Assembly (NCBI RefSeq): GCF_003397705.1
Contig: NZ_QJVB01000003.1
Location: forward strand, 62,001 to 126,000
Source of the DNA: Gardnerella swidsinskii
GTDB taxonomy: Bacteria > Actinomycetota > Actinomycetes > Actinomycetales > Bifidobacteriaceae
Direction: 5' to 3'
Length of the DNA stretch: 64,000 nucleotides
Positions within the stretch are counted from its first letter, which is position 1. Each line of letters opens with the position of its first letter. Shown in pieces: positions 35,630 to 44,330 of this stretch. The notes under the pieces are model-generated. The model had not been told where the DNA came from. It ran no database searches and was given only the letters and a program-made list of their open reading frames with translations. The position numbers and the translations under genes were made by a program.

Positions 35630-36802
35630 ATGAAATTATTAACGCGTATGATCAATTTTTTGCCGCATGATGCCTGGCAGAAAATTGGAATTGGTGTGAT
35701 CATAAGTTGTACTTTGATTCTTGAGATTTGTTCCTATAATAATCTTCATTACTACTCTAATTGGCATGCCATTACGGTTGAAATAGTATGGATTGTAATC
35801 TGCTTATGTATTGCAATATGGCCACGTAAAGCATCTTTTATTGTACTTATTTGGATGCCGTTGGTAATTATTGCGCCAAATATCAACTACTCATCTATGA
35901 TGCTTACCATATTGATTTGTTTGGCAATTGCTGTAATTACTCAACCTTGGTACACCGTGCTTTCTTCTTGCGGAGTATCTTCATGGTTCTTTATTATCTG
36001 CGATTTTCAAAACGCTTATGTGTTAGCGTGGTGGCTTCTTATCACTCTTATTTCTAGCGCAATCGTAAAATACTATATTTCTACTATTCACCAACAACAG
36101 GAACAGTTATTTGCACAGCGTTACAACGTTTTTCAAAAATATGCCACTATTGCAGCAATTCGCATGCACGATGAAGTAACTAATGAGCTTTCCAGCATTA
36201 TGATGATGGCTCAACAATCTATTGAACCTCAAACGACTCATGAGCAAGAGCGTGAAAATTCGCGAGAGATTCTTCAACGTGCTACTACAACTGTTCATAG
36301 AGCACGTAATATCATTTCTCTTCTTGACAATGCTACAACTGCAAGCACTGGCGATGTTATGCAATCGACTACATGTTATAAAGATTTTTGTACAGGCTTA
36401 CGCGTTTTATTTGACTGTGAACAAAAGTCATTTGAAAAGCTTGGCTATATTGGTTCCATTGACTTGAGTAGTGATTTAGCTACTGAAGATTCTCAATCAA
36501 TCCATTTGCCTTTTGAAGAATGTGCTCAAATTGAGTATATTTGCCGAGAACTGCTTACGAACGTAAAAAAGCATGCTGCAAAGCCTAAAGAATACGCCAT
36601 GAATGTAATGCTTAATGACCATGAATGTCATATTACGTGTATAAATAGTGCGCAACGAGGTATTCTTGCTAACTTGCAATTAGGATATGGACTGCGTTTT
36701 CATAAGATGCTTGCGGAACGCGTTGGTGGAACTTTTAAAGTTATTGAAGATGGCGATTCGTGGATTATTAATGTACATGTTCCGCTTCATGCAGAGAAAT
36801 AG
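35630..36802 (+). CDS. Sensor histidine kinase (NarX/LiaS-like)
   Basis: 390 residues. The N-terminal half has about five membrane helices (IGIGVIISCTLILEIC through YVLAWWLLITLISSAIV). The phospho-acceptor histidine is in AAIRMHDEVTNELSSIM, and the ATPase has ELLTNVKKHA as N box and GYGLRFHKMLAERVGGTF near the end in place of the usual GLxGMxER. No separate extracellular sensor domain; the stimulus is likely sensed in or at the membrane. Partner of the regulator at 34942. Confidence 0.88.
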   Translation: MKLLTRMINFLPHDAWQKIGIGVIISCTLILEICSYNNLHYYSNWHAITVEIVWIVICLCIAIWPRKASFIVLIWMPLVIIAPNINYSSMMLTILICLAIAVITQPWYTVLSSCGVSSWFFIICDFQNAYVLAWWLLITLISSAIVKYYISTIHQQQEQLFAQRYNVFQKYATIAAIRMHDEVTNELSSIMMMAQQSIEPQTTHEQERENSREILQRATTTVHRARNIISLLDNATTASTGDVMQSTTCYKDFCTGLRVLFDCEQKSFEKLGYIGSIDLSSDLATEDSQSIHLPFEECAQIEYICRELLTNVKKHAAKPKEYAMNVMLNDHECHITCINSAQRGILANLQLGYGLRFHKMLAERVGGTFKVIEDGDSWIINVHVPLHAEK

Positions 36803-36807
36803 CCATT

Positions 36808-36837
36808 GCGCAAGATGCTTATTGTGCTTTCTTGCGC
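36808..36837. repeat. Inverted repeat after the kinase gene
   Basis: GCGCAAGA and TCTTGCGC, perfect 8-bp stem with a 14-nt loop, 6 bp after the stop. No T run; possible weak terminator or mRNA end. Confidence 0.5.
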
Positions 36838-36931
36838 TTCAATCGAGTATTTGGACGAACCTTTGTGCAGCAGATGCAAGTAGGCGGTTAATTTGCAATG
36901 CAGAATGCTGCTTCGTTGCTATGTTATACCA

Positions 36932-36978
36932 GTTATCGTGGCAGTTTTTGCTAATTTTGCAATTTTTGCCACGATAAC
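36932..36978. repeat. 47-bp palindromic repeat, copy P2 (inverted relative to P1)
   Basis: GTTATCGTGGCA, 23-nt loop, TGCCACGATAAC. Nearly identical to the reverse complement of the unit at 33466-33512, loop included. A half unit ending ACCACGATAAC lies at 37646-37665, so the element brackets the toxin-antitoxin pair. Confidence 0.88.
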
Positions 36979-37104
36979 GCGCGATTTAGTAATAATTGTG
37001 TGCACAATGGTGCTACTTTGGTATTACGTTGGGTGCTGTAGGTCTGTTATAATAAAGCAAAGCATGAATAACAAATTCATGATTTTGAGCTTAAAGGAAA
37101 CGAC

Positions 37105-37374
37105 ATGACTTCTACAAAAACAGCTAGAACAGGCAGATTAAGTGTAAGAGTTAATCCAGAAATACGGGATAGCGCATCGCAAGTTCTTGAACATTATGGT
37201 CTTGATATGAGTTCAGCAGTCAACCTATTTTTATATCAGATTGTAAATACGCAACGTTTCCCATTTTCACTTGAAAGTTCTCCATATGAGCATGCTATTG
37301 ATGAAGCTATGAAAGAAAAACCAATAGCTGCAGGTACTGTAGACGATTTTGCTGAGCTGATGCGCAATGCCTAA
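37105..37374 (+). CDS. RelB/DinJ-type antitoxin
   Basis: 89 residues. Ribbon-helix-helix N-terminus (TGRLSVRVNPEIRDSASQVLEHYGLDMSSAVNLFLYQIV) as in DinJ, which binds its own promoter and the toxin. AAAGGAAACG precedes the ATG. The stop overlaps the toxin start by 8 bp, the usual coupling. Type II toxin-antitoxin system. Confidence 0.9.
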   Translation: MTSTKTARTGRLSVRVNPEIRDSASQVLEHYGLDMSSAVNLFLYQIVNTQRFPFSLESSPYEHAIDEAMKEKPIAAGTVDDFAELMRNA

Positions 37375-37642
37375 ACCGCCATTTTATAGTCCAATCTATC
37401 TGCGAGATGTTAAGAAATATAAGCAGAAGCATTACGATATTGAGCAAGTAATCAATATTGTAAGACTTATTTGCAATGGTGCAGATTCTCGCGAACTTGC
37501 AACTTATAGAGATCATATTCTTAAAGGCTCATATAAAGGCGTGCATGAATTGCATGTGTCTGCAGATGTTCTACTGTTGTATCAAGTTAAAGAAGATTGC
37601 ATTATATTTCTACGCTTAGAATCTCACGACGACTTATTCTAG
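37367..37642 (+). CDS. YafQ-type mRNA interferase toxin
   Basis: 91 residues of the RelE/YafQ superfamily: YLRDVKKYKQKHYDIEQV, YRDHILKGSYKGVHELHVSADVLLLYQVKEDCIIFLRLESHDDLF. The conserved H in GVHELHV, and the C-terminal SHDDLF with the catalytic-type histidine, are retained, so it looks active. YafQ toxins cut mRNA on the ribosome. Overlaps its antitoxin and is flanked by P-type palindromes. Confidence 0.88.
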   Translation: MPKPPFYSPIYLRDVKKYKQKHYDIEQVINIVRLICNGADSRELATYRDHILKGSYKGVHELHVSADVLLLYQVKEDCIIFLRLESHDDLF

Positions 37643-37645
37643 CTA

Positions 37646-37665
37646 GCAAAATCTACCACGATAAC
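37646..37665. repeat. Half copy of the P palindrome
   Basis: GCAAAATCTACCACGATAAC resembles the right half of P2 (GCAATTTTTGCCACGATAAC), just after the toxin gene. Confidence 0.6.
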
Positions 37666-37762
37666 TTGCTTAAAAATATAGTTATACAAAAGGAATCACA
37701 TTTTCAAGCGTACTTGATGAAATTATAAACTTATTGAACGTTCTTAACTCTAAGCAAAATGA

Positions 37763-38668
37763 CTAAATTTTGTATCCATTGGCGACAAAGCGACAATTTT
37801 GGCGACATAAAAATGTCGCTTGGGGCTTAGGACAATTTTTAGACATTTTGTGCAACCATAGCACGATGTTCCATAATTGTCTTTTAATCCCCATTTTAAT
37901 TCTGTGATTGTTGTAAAAATCAATATAAGTATGAATAGCTTGACGTAATTCTTCTGTACTATCCCAGTTAAGTGGATAATACATTTCTGTTTTCATTCGT
38001 CTAAAAAAGCCTTCACAGGCAGCATTATCTCCACTGTTTCCTTTTCTTGACATGGAGCGTGTAATACCAAGACCTTCTAATTTCTCAATCCACCTGCCAC
38101 CTCTATAGTGATTTCATCTATCGGTATGAATAACTAAGCTTTTACATTCTGTAGTGTCAAGGGTAGTTAAAGCCCCTTCTAACATTTCATCTACAAGACA
38201 CTGATCTGGGTGGTTTGAAAGAGCGTAAGAGGCCACTTTACTATCAAAACAGTCAATCATAGGGCTTAAATAGAGTTTTGACTCTTTTGCTGAAAACTCA
38301 GTAATGTCTGTAAGCCAAATCTTATTAGGTGAATCTGCATGAAAATTATTATTAACGATGTTACTACATGCGGGAGTAATTTCTCCTATGTAACTTGAAT
38401 AGCGTCTTTTACGCCTGGCATATCTAACCTCAATTAACTCTTCTTTCATGAGCCGTCTTACTACTTTTTCAGATACTTTAATACCTTTAGTTCTCAATAC
38501 TAACCATATTCTAGGAGAGCCATAAGTAAAGAAGTTTTCTTCTGCAATCTTGTGTATGCAACCTCGTATATGTGCGTATTTGTCAGGTTTTTGAAGAGCA
38601 TTTTTAGCATAGTAATAACTTGAACGTTTTATCTGAAGTGTTTTAATCAGAAGCTCTAACGGTAACAC
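37763..38668 (-). pseudogene. IS3-family (IS150-like) transposase OrfB, inactivated
   Basis: One reading frame carries the DDE integrase: HTH_21-like start (IKTLQIKRSSYYYAKNALQK), YGSPRIWLVLRTKGIKVSEK, NKIWLTDITEF, LVIHTDR and, after a stop, SRKGNSGDNAACEGFF. The TGA at 38116-38114 replaces the glycine of the usual HTDRG motif, splitting it in two, and near the end (after NNHRIK) the family pattern slips to another frame, so there is a second lesion. No OrfA was found upstream. Terminal inverted repeats were not resolved. Confidence 0.85.
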
Positions 38669-38726
38669 TAAAAGTAGTTAGGCCTATAACACTTTTTGCG
38701 GAGTGAGGATTTCTGATATTAATACG

Positions 38727-38809
38727 GTTGGGATTATATTAGATTTGTTGGGATTGTATTAAATACAGTTGGGACTTTATTAGCCGCGGTTGGGACTCTA
38801 TTAGAGCGT
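38727..38809. repeat. Four 20-21 bp direct repeats
   Basis: Units of the form GTTGGGAYTNTATTARAN start at 38727, 38747, 38768 and 38789. The period is two helical turns, so all copies face the same side of the DNA. They lie upstream of the dead IS3 transposase and just before the palindrome CTCGTTTT-GTTTTCT-AAAACGAG (38818-38840). Confidence 0.88.
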
Positions 38810-38840
38810 GGCTAATGCTCGTTTTGTTTTCTAAAACGAG

Positions 38841-39189
38841 TGTTGTTTAACGAGAAGGGGGGTGAAAACATTGTTAACGCTTAAACCTCAAAGCACGTAG
38901 CTTTCAAGGCAAGTGTGGTTTTTACATGTCAAACTGTTATAAAAACGAGATTATTCCACTCTTTTTTACACTCATGATACGGGTTTTAAGAAAGAGCTGG
39001 TAAATGTTATAAGAATTTTTGGAACAATTAACAAGATTGTGGTTAATGATTAATCAATAAGACACTACTAATAAACAGTTAAAGCCTGATTAGCTATAGG
39101 GCGATGAGATACGTCAATAGGATCCTCATGGTTTTTTCATGACTCCTATGAAGTACCTCTATTCTACTATGGCTGTTTTTCAGGTATTA
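38841..39189. other. Gene-free stretch after the direct repeats
   Basis: About 350 bp with no credible gene. Contains a 6-G run (38857-38862) and A+T-rich sequence; it probably holds the promoter for the gene at 39266. Confidence 0.4.
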
Positions 39190-39223
39190 GAGTCGGTACT
39201 TCATAAAGTATCGGCTCTTTTTT
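39190..39223 (+). terminator. Terminator or attenuator before the 39266 gene
   Basis: GAGTCGGTACTT-CATA-AAGTATCGGCTC (two wobble pairs) followed by six T. A second hairpin, TTCACCCT paired with AGGGTGAG (39231-39263), covers the ribosome site of the following gene, so expression of that gene looks doubly restrained. Confidence 0.7.
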
Positions 39224-39265
39224 GTATGTGTCTTCACCCTACCGCTGCAGGCGGGAAGGGTGAGC

Positions 39266-39658
39266 ATGAAGACTCGCAAAACTAATAGCAACGATCGAGC
39301 AACATATAAGTACACAAGTTGTGTTCGTAATGAAGATGGTAGTTATAGTGAAGGAACTATCGAGATTAAACCTGGCGAAAATGGTGTCACTGAAGCGGAT
39401 ATTAAGATGCTTCACTCAATGGATGACAGTGAGGTTTACTACAACAATAAGAACCTGCGTCCTACTAGAACTGTTGAAGAAAAAGCTGAAATTGAAGCTT
39501 GGAAAGAAGAATATATCCAGCATTTTAATCTTAAGCATGGTTATGAGCCGAATAAAGATGATGTGGAGTATGCTACTGAAGAGCATTTTCCACGTAACTA
39601 TAATCTTTCACTTGACTTTGATGCACGTCGAGAGTGTCGTATTGATGTCAAAAGCTGA
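39266..39658 (+). CDS. Mobile-element protein resembling the N-terminus of ICE sigma factors
   Basis: 130 residues from ATG 39266; GTG 39260 is an alternative. The run ADIKMLHSMDDSEVYYNNKN, LRPTRTVEEKAEIEAWKEEY and PRNYNLSLDFD resembles the N-terminal part of the sigma-70-like proteins carried on Firmicutes conjugative elements, from memory only. The usual sigma region 4 is missing, so it is probably truncated. Its last codons (CRIDVKS and stop) are shared, as DNA, with the left end of every long R repeat. Confidence 0.5.
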   Translation: MKTRKTNSNDRATYKYTSCVRNEDGSYSEGTIEIKPGENGVTEADIKMLHSMDDSEVYYNNKNLRPTRTVEEKAEIEAWKEEYIQHFNLKHGYEPNKDDVEYATEEHFPRNYNLSLDFDARRECRIDVKS

Positions 39659-39812
39659 TTAGGTGGGTGCATTTTTGCCCTTGTGTAGCAGGGGTTAGCG
39701 AGGACTATCGTTAAAAGGTTTAATGCGGGGCGGCTTTAAGCTGGGTTCTCGCGGTTTTTGAGTGCAGTTTGGCTGTTTGGGGGAAGATATCAACGCTCTA
39801 GGGTCGAGTGCA
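39626..39812 (+). repeat. Dispersed repeat copy R3
   Basis: Starts within the last codons of the 39266 gene (GTCGTATTGATGTCAAAAGC), continues through TTGTGTAGCAGGGGTTAGCG and GCGGTTTTTGAGTGCAGTTT and breaks off at GGTCGAGTGCA. It lacks the palindromic right part of R1 and R2. Confidence 0.88.
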
Positions 39813-39950
39813 ATAAGTTCAATGATTGTTGCTTGTGCACAGTGTGATATACAAATGTATCAATCACTTGGATTTTCAATTCAGATTGGGAACTTGTTTG
39901 CATTTGAACCATAAGTCACAGTCATTAGATAAAAAATAAAGGAGTAAACT

Positions 39951-40436
39951 ATGGAACATAATTGCGGATTTATTAACGATAAAAAAGCATTTAGATATAG
40001 AGCAGCAGCCATCATAGTAGAAGAAGGTTGTGTGCTATTTGCAGGAAATGATGAGGACGACTATTACTACTCAGTTGGCGGAGCGGTTCACATGGGCGAG
40101 ACATCAGAAGAAGCCGTTAAGAGAGAAGTATTTGAAGAGACAGGTCTTAATTACGAGGTCGATCACCTTGCCGTCATACACGAGCACTTCTTCATCGGCA
40201 GCTCCGGCTTAGAAGGAGTAGATTTCCATGAGCTTACACTCTACTACTTGATGAAGCCCATGGGCAAAAGAGATTTTACGAGCCATAGTACTACAGAGTC
40301 AGGTGCTAAAGAGACAATGCATTGGTTACCTATAGATGAGCTTGATAAGTTCAAGGCTTACCCGACATTTATGAAAGAATATCTTAAATCGGAGCATAGT
40401 GGAATAGAGCATATAATTTCAGATGAAAGATATTAA
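39951..40436 (+). CDS. Nudix hydrolase
   Basis: 161 residues with a canonical Nudix box, GAVHMGETSEEAVKREVFEE-TG (G-x5-E-x7-R-E-x2-E-E-x-G), which binds the metal-pyrophosphate. Cleaves a nucleoside diphosphate linked to another group; substrate not predictable. AAAGGAGTAA precedes ATG 39951. Likely a horizontally acquired Firmicutes gene. No co-transcribed intact partner. Confidence 0.9.
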   Translation: MEHNCGFINDKKAFRYRAAAIIVEEGCVLFAGNDEDDYYYSVGGAVHMGETSEEAVKREVFEETGLNYEVDHLAVIHEHFFIGSSGLEGVDFHELTLYYLMKPMGKRDFTSHSTTESGAKETMHWLPIDELDKFKAYPTFMKEYLKSEHSGIEHIISDERY

Positions 40437-40439
40437 TGA

Positions 40440-40800
40440 ATCCCGCTATTATGGCAAGAGATCGTTACATAAACATTATTTCTGTTTATGTTCGGACAGA
40501 AGAATCAGCCGAAAACATTAGCCAGGATACCATTAGAGCAGTTCGAAGATGTACTCTCTTACATAGATTATGAAAACATAGATCATGATACAATTACGCT
40601 TATCGGAGTCTCGAAAGGCGCAGAATACGCGTTGATGCCGGAGCAATGATCATTGAATTCGGTGGAGAGGAAGAAGAAAATCAGAAGGCTAAAGCGGAGT
40701 CTCAAACCTTGATACTTGAAACACTTATGTTTTGGATTGATTACCGTAGTCCCTTTGCACTGCCACGACGGGGAATATCAGATTGTGTTAGCATTTGAAG
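40440..40800 (+). pseudogene. Debris including an alpha/beta-hydrolase fragment
   Basis: Broken frames. One piece reads PLEQFEDVLSYIDYENIDHD then TITLIGVSKGAEYAL, where GVSKG is the nucleophile elbow of acyl-CoA thioesterase/dienelactone-type hydrolases. It stops soon after (TGA near 40648). A short earlier piece reads ARDRYINIISVYVRTEES. No intact product. Confidence 0.55.
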
Positions 40801-40809
40801 GAGAAATCA

Positions 40810-41337
40810 ATGAGCTTAGATGAATTGAGGAATGATATCATCATAAAGCAGAAAAAAGGTCTGCCGTTTATTCTTACGTCCGTCGTAATATGGTTATTGA
40901 TTACGGTTGTCACAGCATTGGATATAAATATTGCGATGAAAAATATCTTGGTGTTTTGTTGTTCAACGCCTATGCTTCCGCTGTCATGGCTGATAGGGAA
41001 GAAAATTGGCGTGGATATATTTTCAAAGGACAACGATCTGGGAAATTTAGGGTTTTTATTTACAATGAATCAGATTTTATATCTTCTCATTGTAATATGG
41101 GTGTTTAACGCCGTACCTGATAAAATGATTATGGTGTATGCAATGGTCTTTGGCGCATATTTACTGCCGTATTCATGGCTGTACAAATCAAAAGCCTACC
41201 GGGTTTTCGCAATTATCATTCCTGTTTTATCGCTTGTTTTAGGAAATCTTTTTGGCGGATTTGTTGTTGCAGGAACAGCTGCAGCTGTCGAAATTGCCTT
41301 TGTCTTTATTTTGCGAAATGAACTGAATGGTATATAG
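40810..41337 (+). CDS. Multi-span membrane protein (DUF7010-like)
   Basis: 175 residues from ATG 40810 (MSLDELRNDIIIKQKKGLPF), 6 nt after AAGGAG. About six hydrophobic segments, for example ILTSVVIWLLITVVTALDI and LGFLFTMNQILYLLIVIWVFNAV. The pattern fits a small family of Firmicutes membrane proteins (DUF7010), from memory. No transport or enzyme motif seen. Confidence 0.7.
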   Translation: MSLDELRNDIIIKQKKGLPFILTSVVIWLLITVVTALDINIAMKNILVFCCSTPMLPLSWLIGKKIGVDIFSKDNDLGNLGFLFTMNQILYLLIVIWVFNAVPDKMIMVYAMVFGAYLLPYSWLYKSKAYRVFAIIIPVLSLVLGNLFGGFVVAGTAAAVEIAFVFILRNELNGI

Positions 41338-41570
41338 ATAAGTAAATGAAATGATAGCCTGCTGTTCTGATGAAACAAGACCAGTTATCTTCAAGATAGA
41401 ACGGATTGATTACGAAGACTAATCCCGGTTAGTAAGGATACTTAAGCTCAAAATTATACCTTAGATACGCACGTTTCAACGACATTCCCATTGCCATCTT
41501 CCATCATGCAACTAGCGTTAAGATCAGCTTCTTGATGGAGAGTTATCATCAGGGCAGTCTTGAAACATGT

Positions 41571-41661
41571 GAGACTGTCGTATTGATGTCAAAGGCTGAT
41601 TAGATGGGTGCAATTTTGCTCTTGTGTAGCAGGGCTTAGCGAGGGCTATCGTTAAAAAGGT
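41571..41661 (+). repeat. Dispersed repeat copy R4 (short)
   Basis: GAGACTGTCGTATTGATGTC ... GATTAGATGGGTGCA ... CTTGTGTAGCAGGGCTTAGC ... CGTTAAAAAGG, then it ends abruptly 33 bp before the 3' end of the ATPase gene on the opposite strand. Only the left half of the element is present. Confidence 0.88.
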
Positions 41662-41693
41662 ATAGCGCATTATTGTCAGAGCAAGGCTTCCTA

Positions 41694-42977
41694 TTAGTTT
41701 TTTAAGCAGCCAATAGGAATAACATAAACACCGTCTTTACGGCAATACGCAAAGTCACCTGTTCCAGTTAAAACCATAAGGAAAGATGGCGCGTTCATTT
41801 TATCGGTGTCGATTTTATCTTTCATCGCTTTAAGGCTTTTTGCACCATCTTCAATGAGCTTGCTGCCACCGAGTTTAATTTCAATAAGACCGTATTTACC
41901 GTTTCTTAAATGAATAACTGCATCGCATTCCTGTCCGTCTTTATCTCTGTAGTGATAAACCTCGCCGCCTAGAGAATCTGCAAAAATACGCAAATCTCTG
42001 ACGCAAAGTGTCTCGAATAGAAAGCCGAAAGTATTTAAGTCATTTATCAAGTCGTTTGGTCCAATCCCCAAAGCCGCTGCAGCTATAGATGGGTCGATAT
42101 AATAACGTGTATCGGATGAACGAATGGCAGTTTTTGATCTTAGATTTGGATTCCAGGCAGGCATATCTTCTACAACAAATATTTTGCGAAGCGCATCAAC
42201 GTAAGATGCAACAGTTTCCTCACTAATTTGCGTATCTTCGTTAGTGGAAATATCCTGCGAAAGCACAGTATTTGGTACTTGCGCTCCTTGATTCCTTGCG
42301 TATGAGCGCATAAGACGCTTAACTTTTTCAGCATTCTTTTGTACGTCATCTGCACGATTAATGTCGGAATGTACAACAGCGTCATAGTAATCAAAAGCTT
42401 GATCTAAAGCAATTTCATCACGCATATCCACCGATTGTGGCCATCCTCCACGGCATACAAGAAAAGCTAGGCGGTCAATACTTAAGTTTGAATCACCCTC
42501 AATATCCTTAGTTCCCGAAAAAAGGTTTTCCAAGCTAACTTCGCCCGTGGAATCACCTGATTCATACAAGCTCATTGGTCTCATTGTTAGCCACGTGAAG
42601 CGCCCAGTACCAGAGTGAGTAATTTCTGTAGTGTCCGCAGGAACGGCAGAACCAGTTAGTATAAACTGACCAAGCTTACTACGATGATCCACCTCAAACC
42701 GTATTGCATCCCAAAGTTTTGGAGCGAGCTGCCATTCATCAATTAATCTTGGAGTATCGCCATTCAGTAATCGCTTTGGACTTAGTTCCGACATAGCGAT
42801 ATTCTGTTCTTTCTTTTCCGGGTCGTCCATATATAGAACGCTTGCTGCATATTGTTCTGCAGTAGTGGTTTTTCCGCACCATTTCGGTCCTTCAATCAGT
42901 ACTGCGCCTTTGCCTTCTAGCTTTCTTTTCAAAATATCGTCGGCAATTCTTTTCCTATATTTTTTCAACTTTGTCAC
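41694..42977 (-). CDS. AAA ATPase with DUF4143 domain
   Basis: 427 residues. Walker A in VLIEGPKWCGKTTTAEQYA (residues about 23-41), Walker B-like RLIDEWQLAPKLWD, sensor FILTGSAVP. The C-terminal DUF4143 part has ETLCVRDLRIFADSLGGEVY, HYRDKDGQECDAVIHLRNGKYGLIEIKLG, a PD-(D/E)xK-like core (D in CDAVI, E-I-K). These ATPases are widespread, mobile and of unproved function. Intact. A fragment of a related gene lies at 49223-49490. Confidence 0.85.
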   Translation of the reverse strand: MTKLKKYRKRIADDILKRKLEGKGAVLIEGPKWCGKTTTAEQYAASVLYMDDPEKKEQNIAMSELSPKRLLNGDTPRLIDEWQLAPKLWDAIRFEVDHRSKLGQFILTGSAVPADTTEITHSGTGRFTWLTMRPMSLYESGDSTGEVSLENLFSGTKDIEGDSNLSIDRLAFLVCRGGWPQSVDMRDEIALDQAFDYYDAVVHSDINRADDVQKNAEKVKRLMRSYARNQGAQVPNTVLSQDISTNEDTQISEETVASYVDALRKIFVVEDMPAWNPNLRSKTAIRSSDTRYYIDPSIAAAALGIGPNDLINDLNTFGFLFETLCVRDLRIFADSLGGEVYHYRDKDGQECDAVIHLRNGKYGLIEIKLGGSKLIEDGAKSLKAMKDKIDTDKMNAPSFLMVLTGTGDFAYCRKDGVYVIPIGCLKN

Positions 42978-43040
42978 CCTGTTTTCTAATTAAGTCTGCT
43001 CGTATTTTCTACTGATAATTATGAATTCTATCATCATTTT

Positions 43041-43153
43041 CCGACGATTGGCGAACTTTCATTCCGACGATTGGCGGGTTTTCGTTCCGATGATTGGCGG
43101 ATTTCTGTTTCGATGTTTGGCGGCATCAGTGAAGATGATTGGAAAGCGCGGTG
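43041..43153. repeat. 23-bp tandem repeats plus left copy of a 42-bp direct repeat
   Basis: Units of the form CCGAYGATTGGCGR begin at 43041, 43064, 43087 and 43110 (exact 23-bp spacing), with a weaker fifth at about 43133. The stretch from GATGTTTGGCGGCATCAGTG at 43112 to 43153 recurs base for base at 44331-44372 on the other side of the next gene. Confidence 0.9.
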
Positions 43154-43317
43154 TGAAAATGAAAGAAAACGAATTGGCGGTCGGTTGCGCTCATTTGTCG
43201 GCAGAAATTGCGCTTTTAACGGCAATTGCCAACTGCACTTGCTACTACGCAACTGCTGTTTCAGATATAATTTCACCATGATCATGATGAATTCGAGTTT
43301 CAAATGGAGATGTTTTT

Positions 43318-44304
43318 ATGATTTTAGCAGATAAAATATTGGAACTGCGTAAACAAAACGGTTGGTCGCAGGAAGAATTGGCGGACAAATTGGGCGTCAG
43401 TCGCCAAGCTGTTTCCAAATGGGAAGGCGCACAAAGTATCCCAGATATGGAACGGATAATTGCATTGAGCCGTTTGTTTGGTGTTAGTACAGATCTTCTG
43501 GTAAAAGATGAAATTGATGTTATGGGGAAGAACGTCAACGCAGGTGAAAATGCCTGCCAGGAAGAAGCCGGCGTTCGCATGCGGGTAATTGAGCTGGAAG
43601 AAGCCTCCGCTTATATTGCTCACAGAATATCATTTGCCGCCTATGTTGCTCTAGGCGTTCTTCTTTGTATTCTGGCGGCAATACCGTTGGTCGGCAGTGA
43701 TCTTTTGCTTTCTCACACAGTAAATGCACAAGTCGGTAAAACTATGGGCTTAGCATTCAGTGTTGCGATTATTACCGTAGCTGTAGCTATTTTTATTATT
43801 CAGAGTTTCCACGGAAAGCGTTATCAATATTTGGAAAAAGAGGACTTTGAAACGGCTTACGGCGTTGACAGTGTGCTCAAAGAACGCTTGGAACGGTTCA
43901 TGCCGTCGTATGTGCTGCGGACGGTCAGCGGTGTCGTTTTATGTATGGTTGCTTTTATTTTTCTTATAATTTCGGATATAGCGCCGAAATTTTATCAACT
44001 TTCATCCGGCTTTTTTGTAGTTGTCGCTATTGCTCTGGTGGCAGCAGCTGTTTATTTATTCGTACAGGCGAATATTGTCCGCTCGTCCTATTACCGTTTG
44101 CTGCAGCCGAAGAAAAAGATTGTCTATCCTGCAAAGATTAGGTTATTCCTCCAAGCTTACTGGCTTATAATTGTCTGCATTTATTTAGCCTACAGTTTCA
44201 TTACGTCCGATTGGGGAAAAAGTTGGATTGTTTGGCCGTTGGCCGCATTGACTTACGGAGTAATAGAAGTGGTGCTCAAAGCGTGGATGCTCGGAAAGAA
44301 ATAA
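43318..44304 (+). CDS. XRE-family regulator with C-terminal membrane domain
   Basis: 328 residues. An N-terminal Cro/C1-type helix-turn-helix (ILELRKQNGWSQEELADKLG, VSRQAVSKWEGAQSIPDMER) is followed by a linker and about six hydrophobic segments (for example AAYVALGVLLCILAAIPLVG and VLCMVAFIFLIISDIAPKF). Such membrane-tethered XRE proteins sense the membrane or envelope in Firmicutes. The gene is bracketed by 42-bp direct repeats, so it may be a discrete cassette. Higher G+C than neighbours. Confidence 0.82.
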   Translation: MILADKILELRKQNGWSQEELADKLGVSRQAVSKWEGAQSIPDMERIIALSRLFGVSTDLLVKDEIDVMGKNVNAGENACQEEAGVRMRVIELEEASAYIAHRISFAAYVALGVLLCILAAIPLVGSDLLLSHTVNAQVGKTMGLAFSVAIITVAVAIFIIQSFHGKRYQYLEKEDFETAYGVDSVLKERLERFMPSYVLRTVSGVVLCMVAFIFLIISDIAPKFYQLSSGFFVVVAIALVAAAVYLFVQANIVRSSYYRLLQPKKKIVYPAKIRLFLQAYWLIIVCIYLAYSFITSDWGKSWIVWPLAALTYGVIEVVLKAWMLGKK

Positions 44305-44330
44305 GTGACTTTCAGCGTCGATTTTGTGGC

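Noticed and set aside
37763..38668. Two separate transposase genes
   Set aside because: Both pieces are in the same frame and separated only by a TGA in the HTDRG motif, so it is one inactivated gene.
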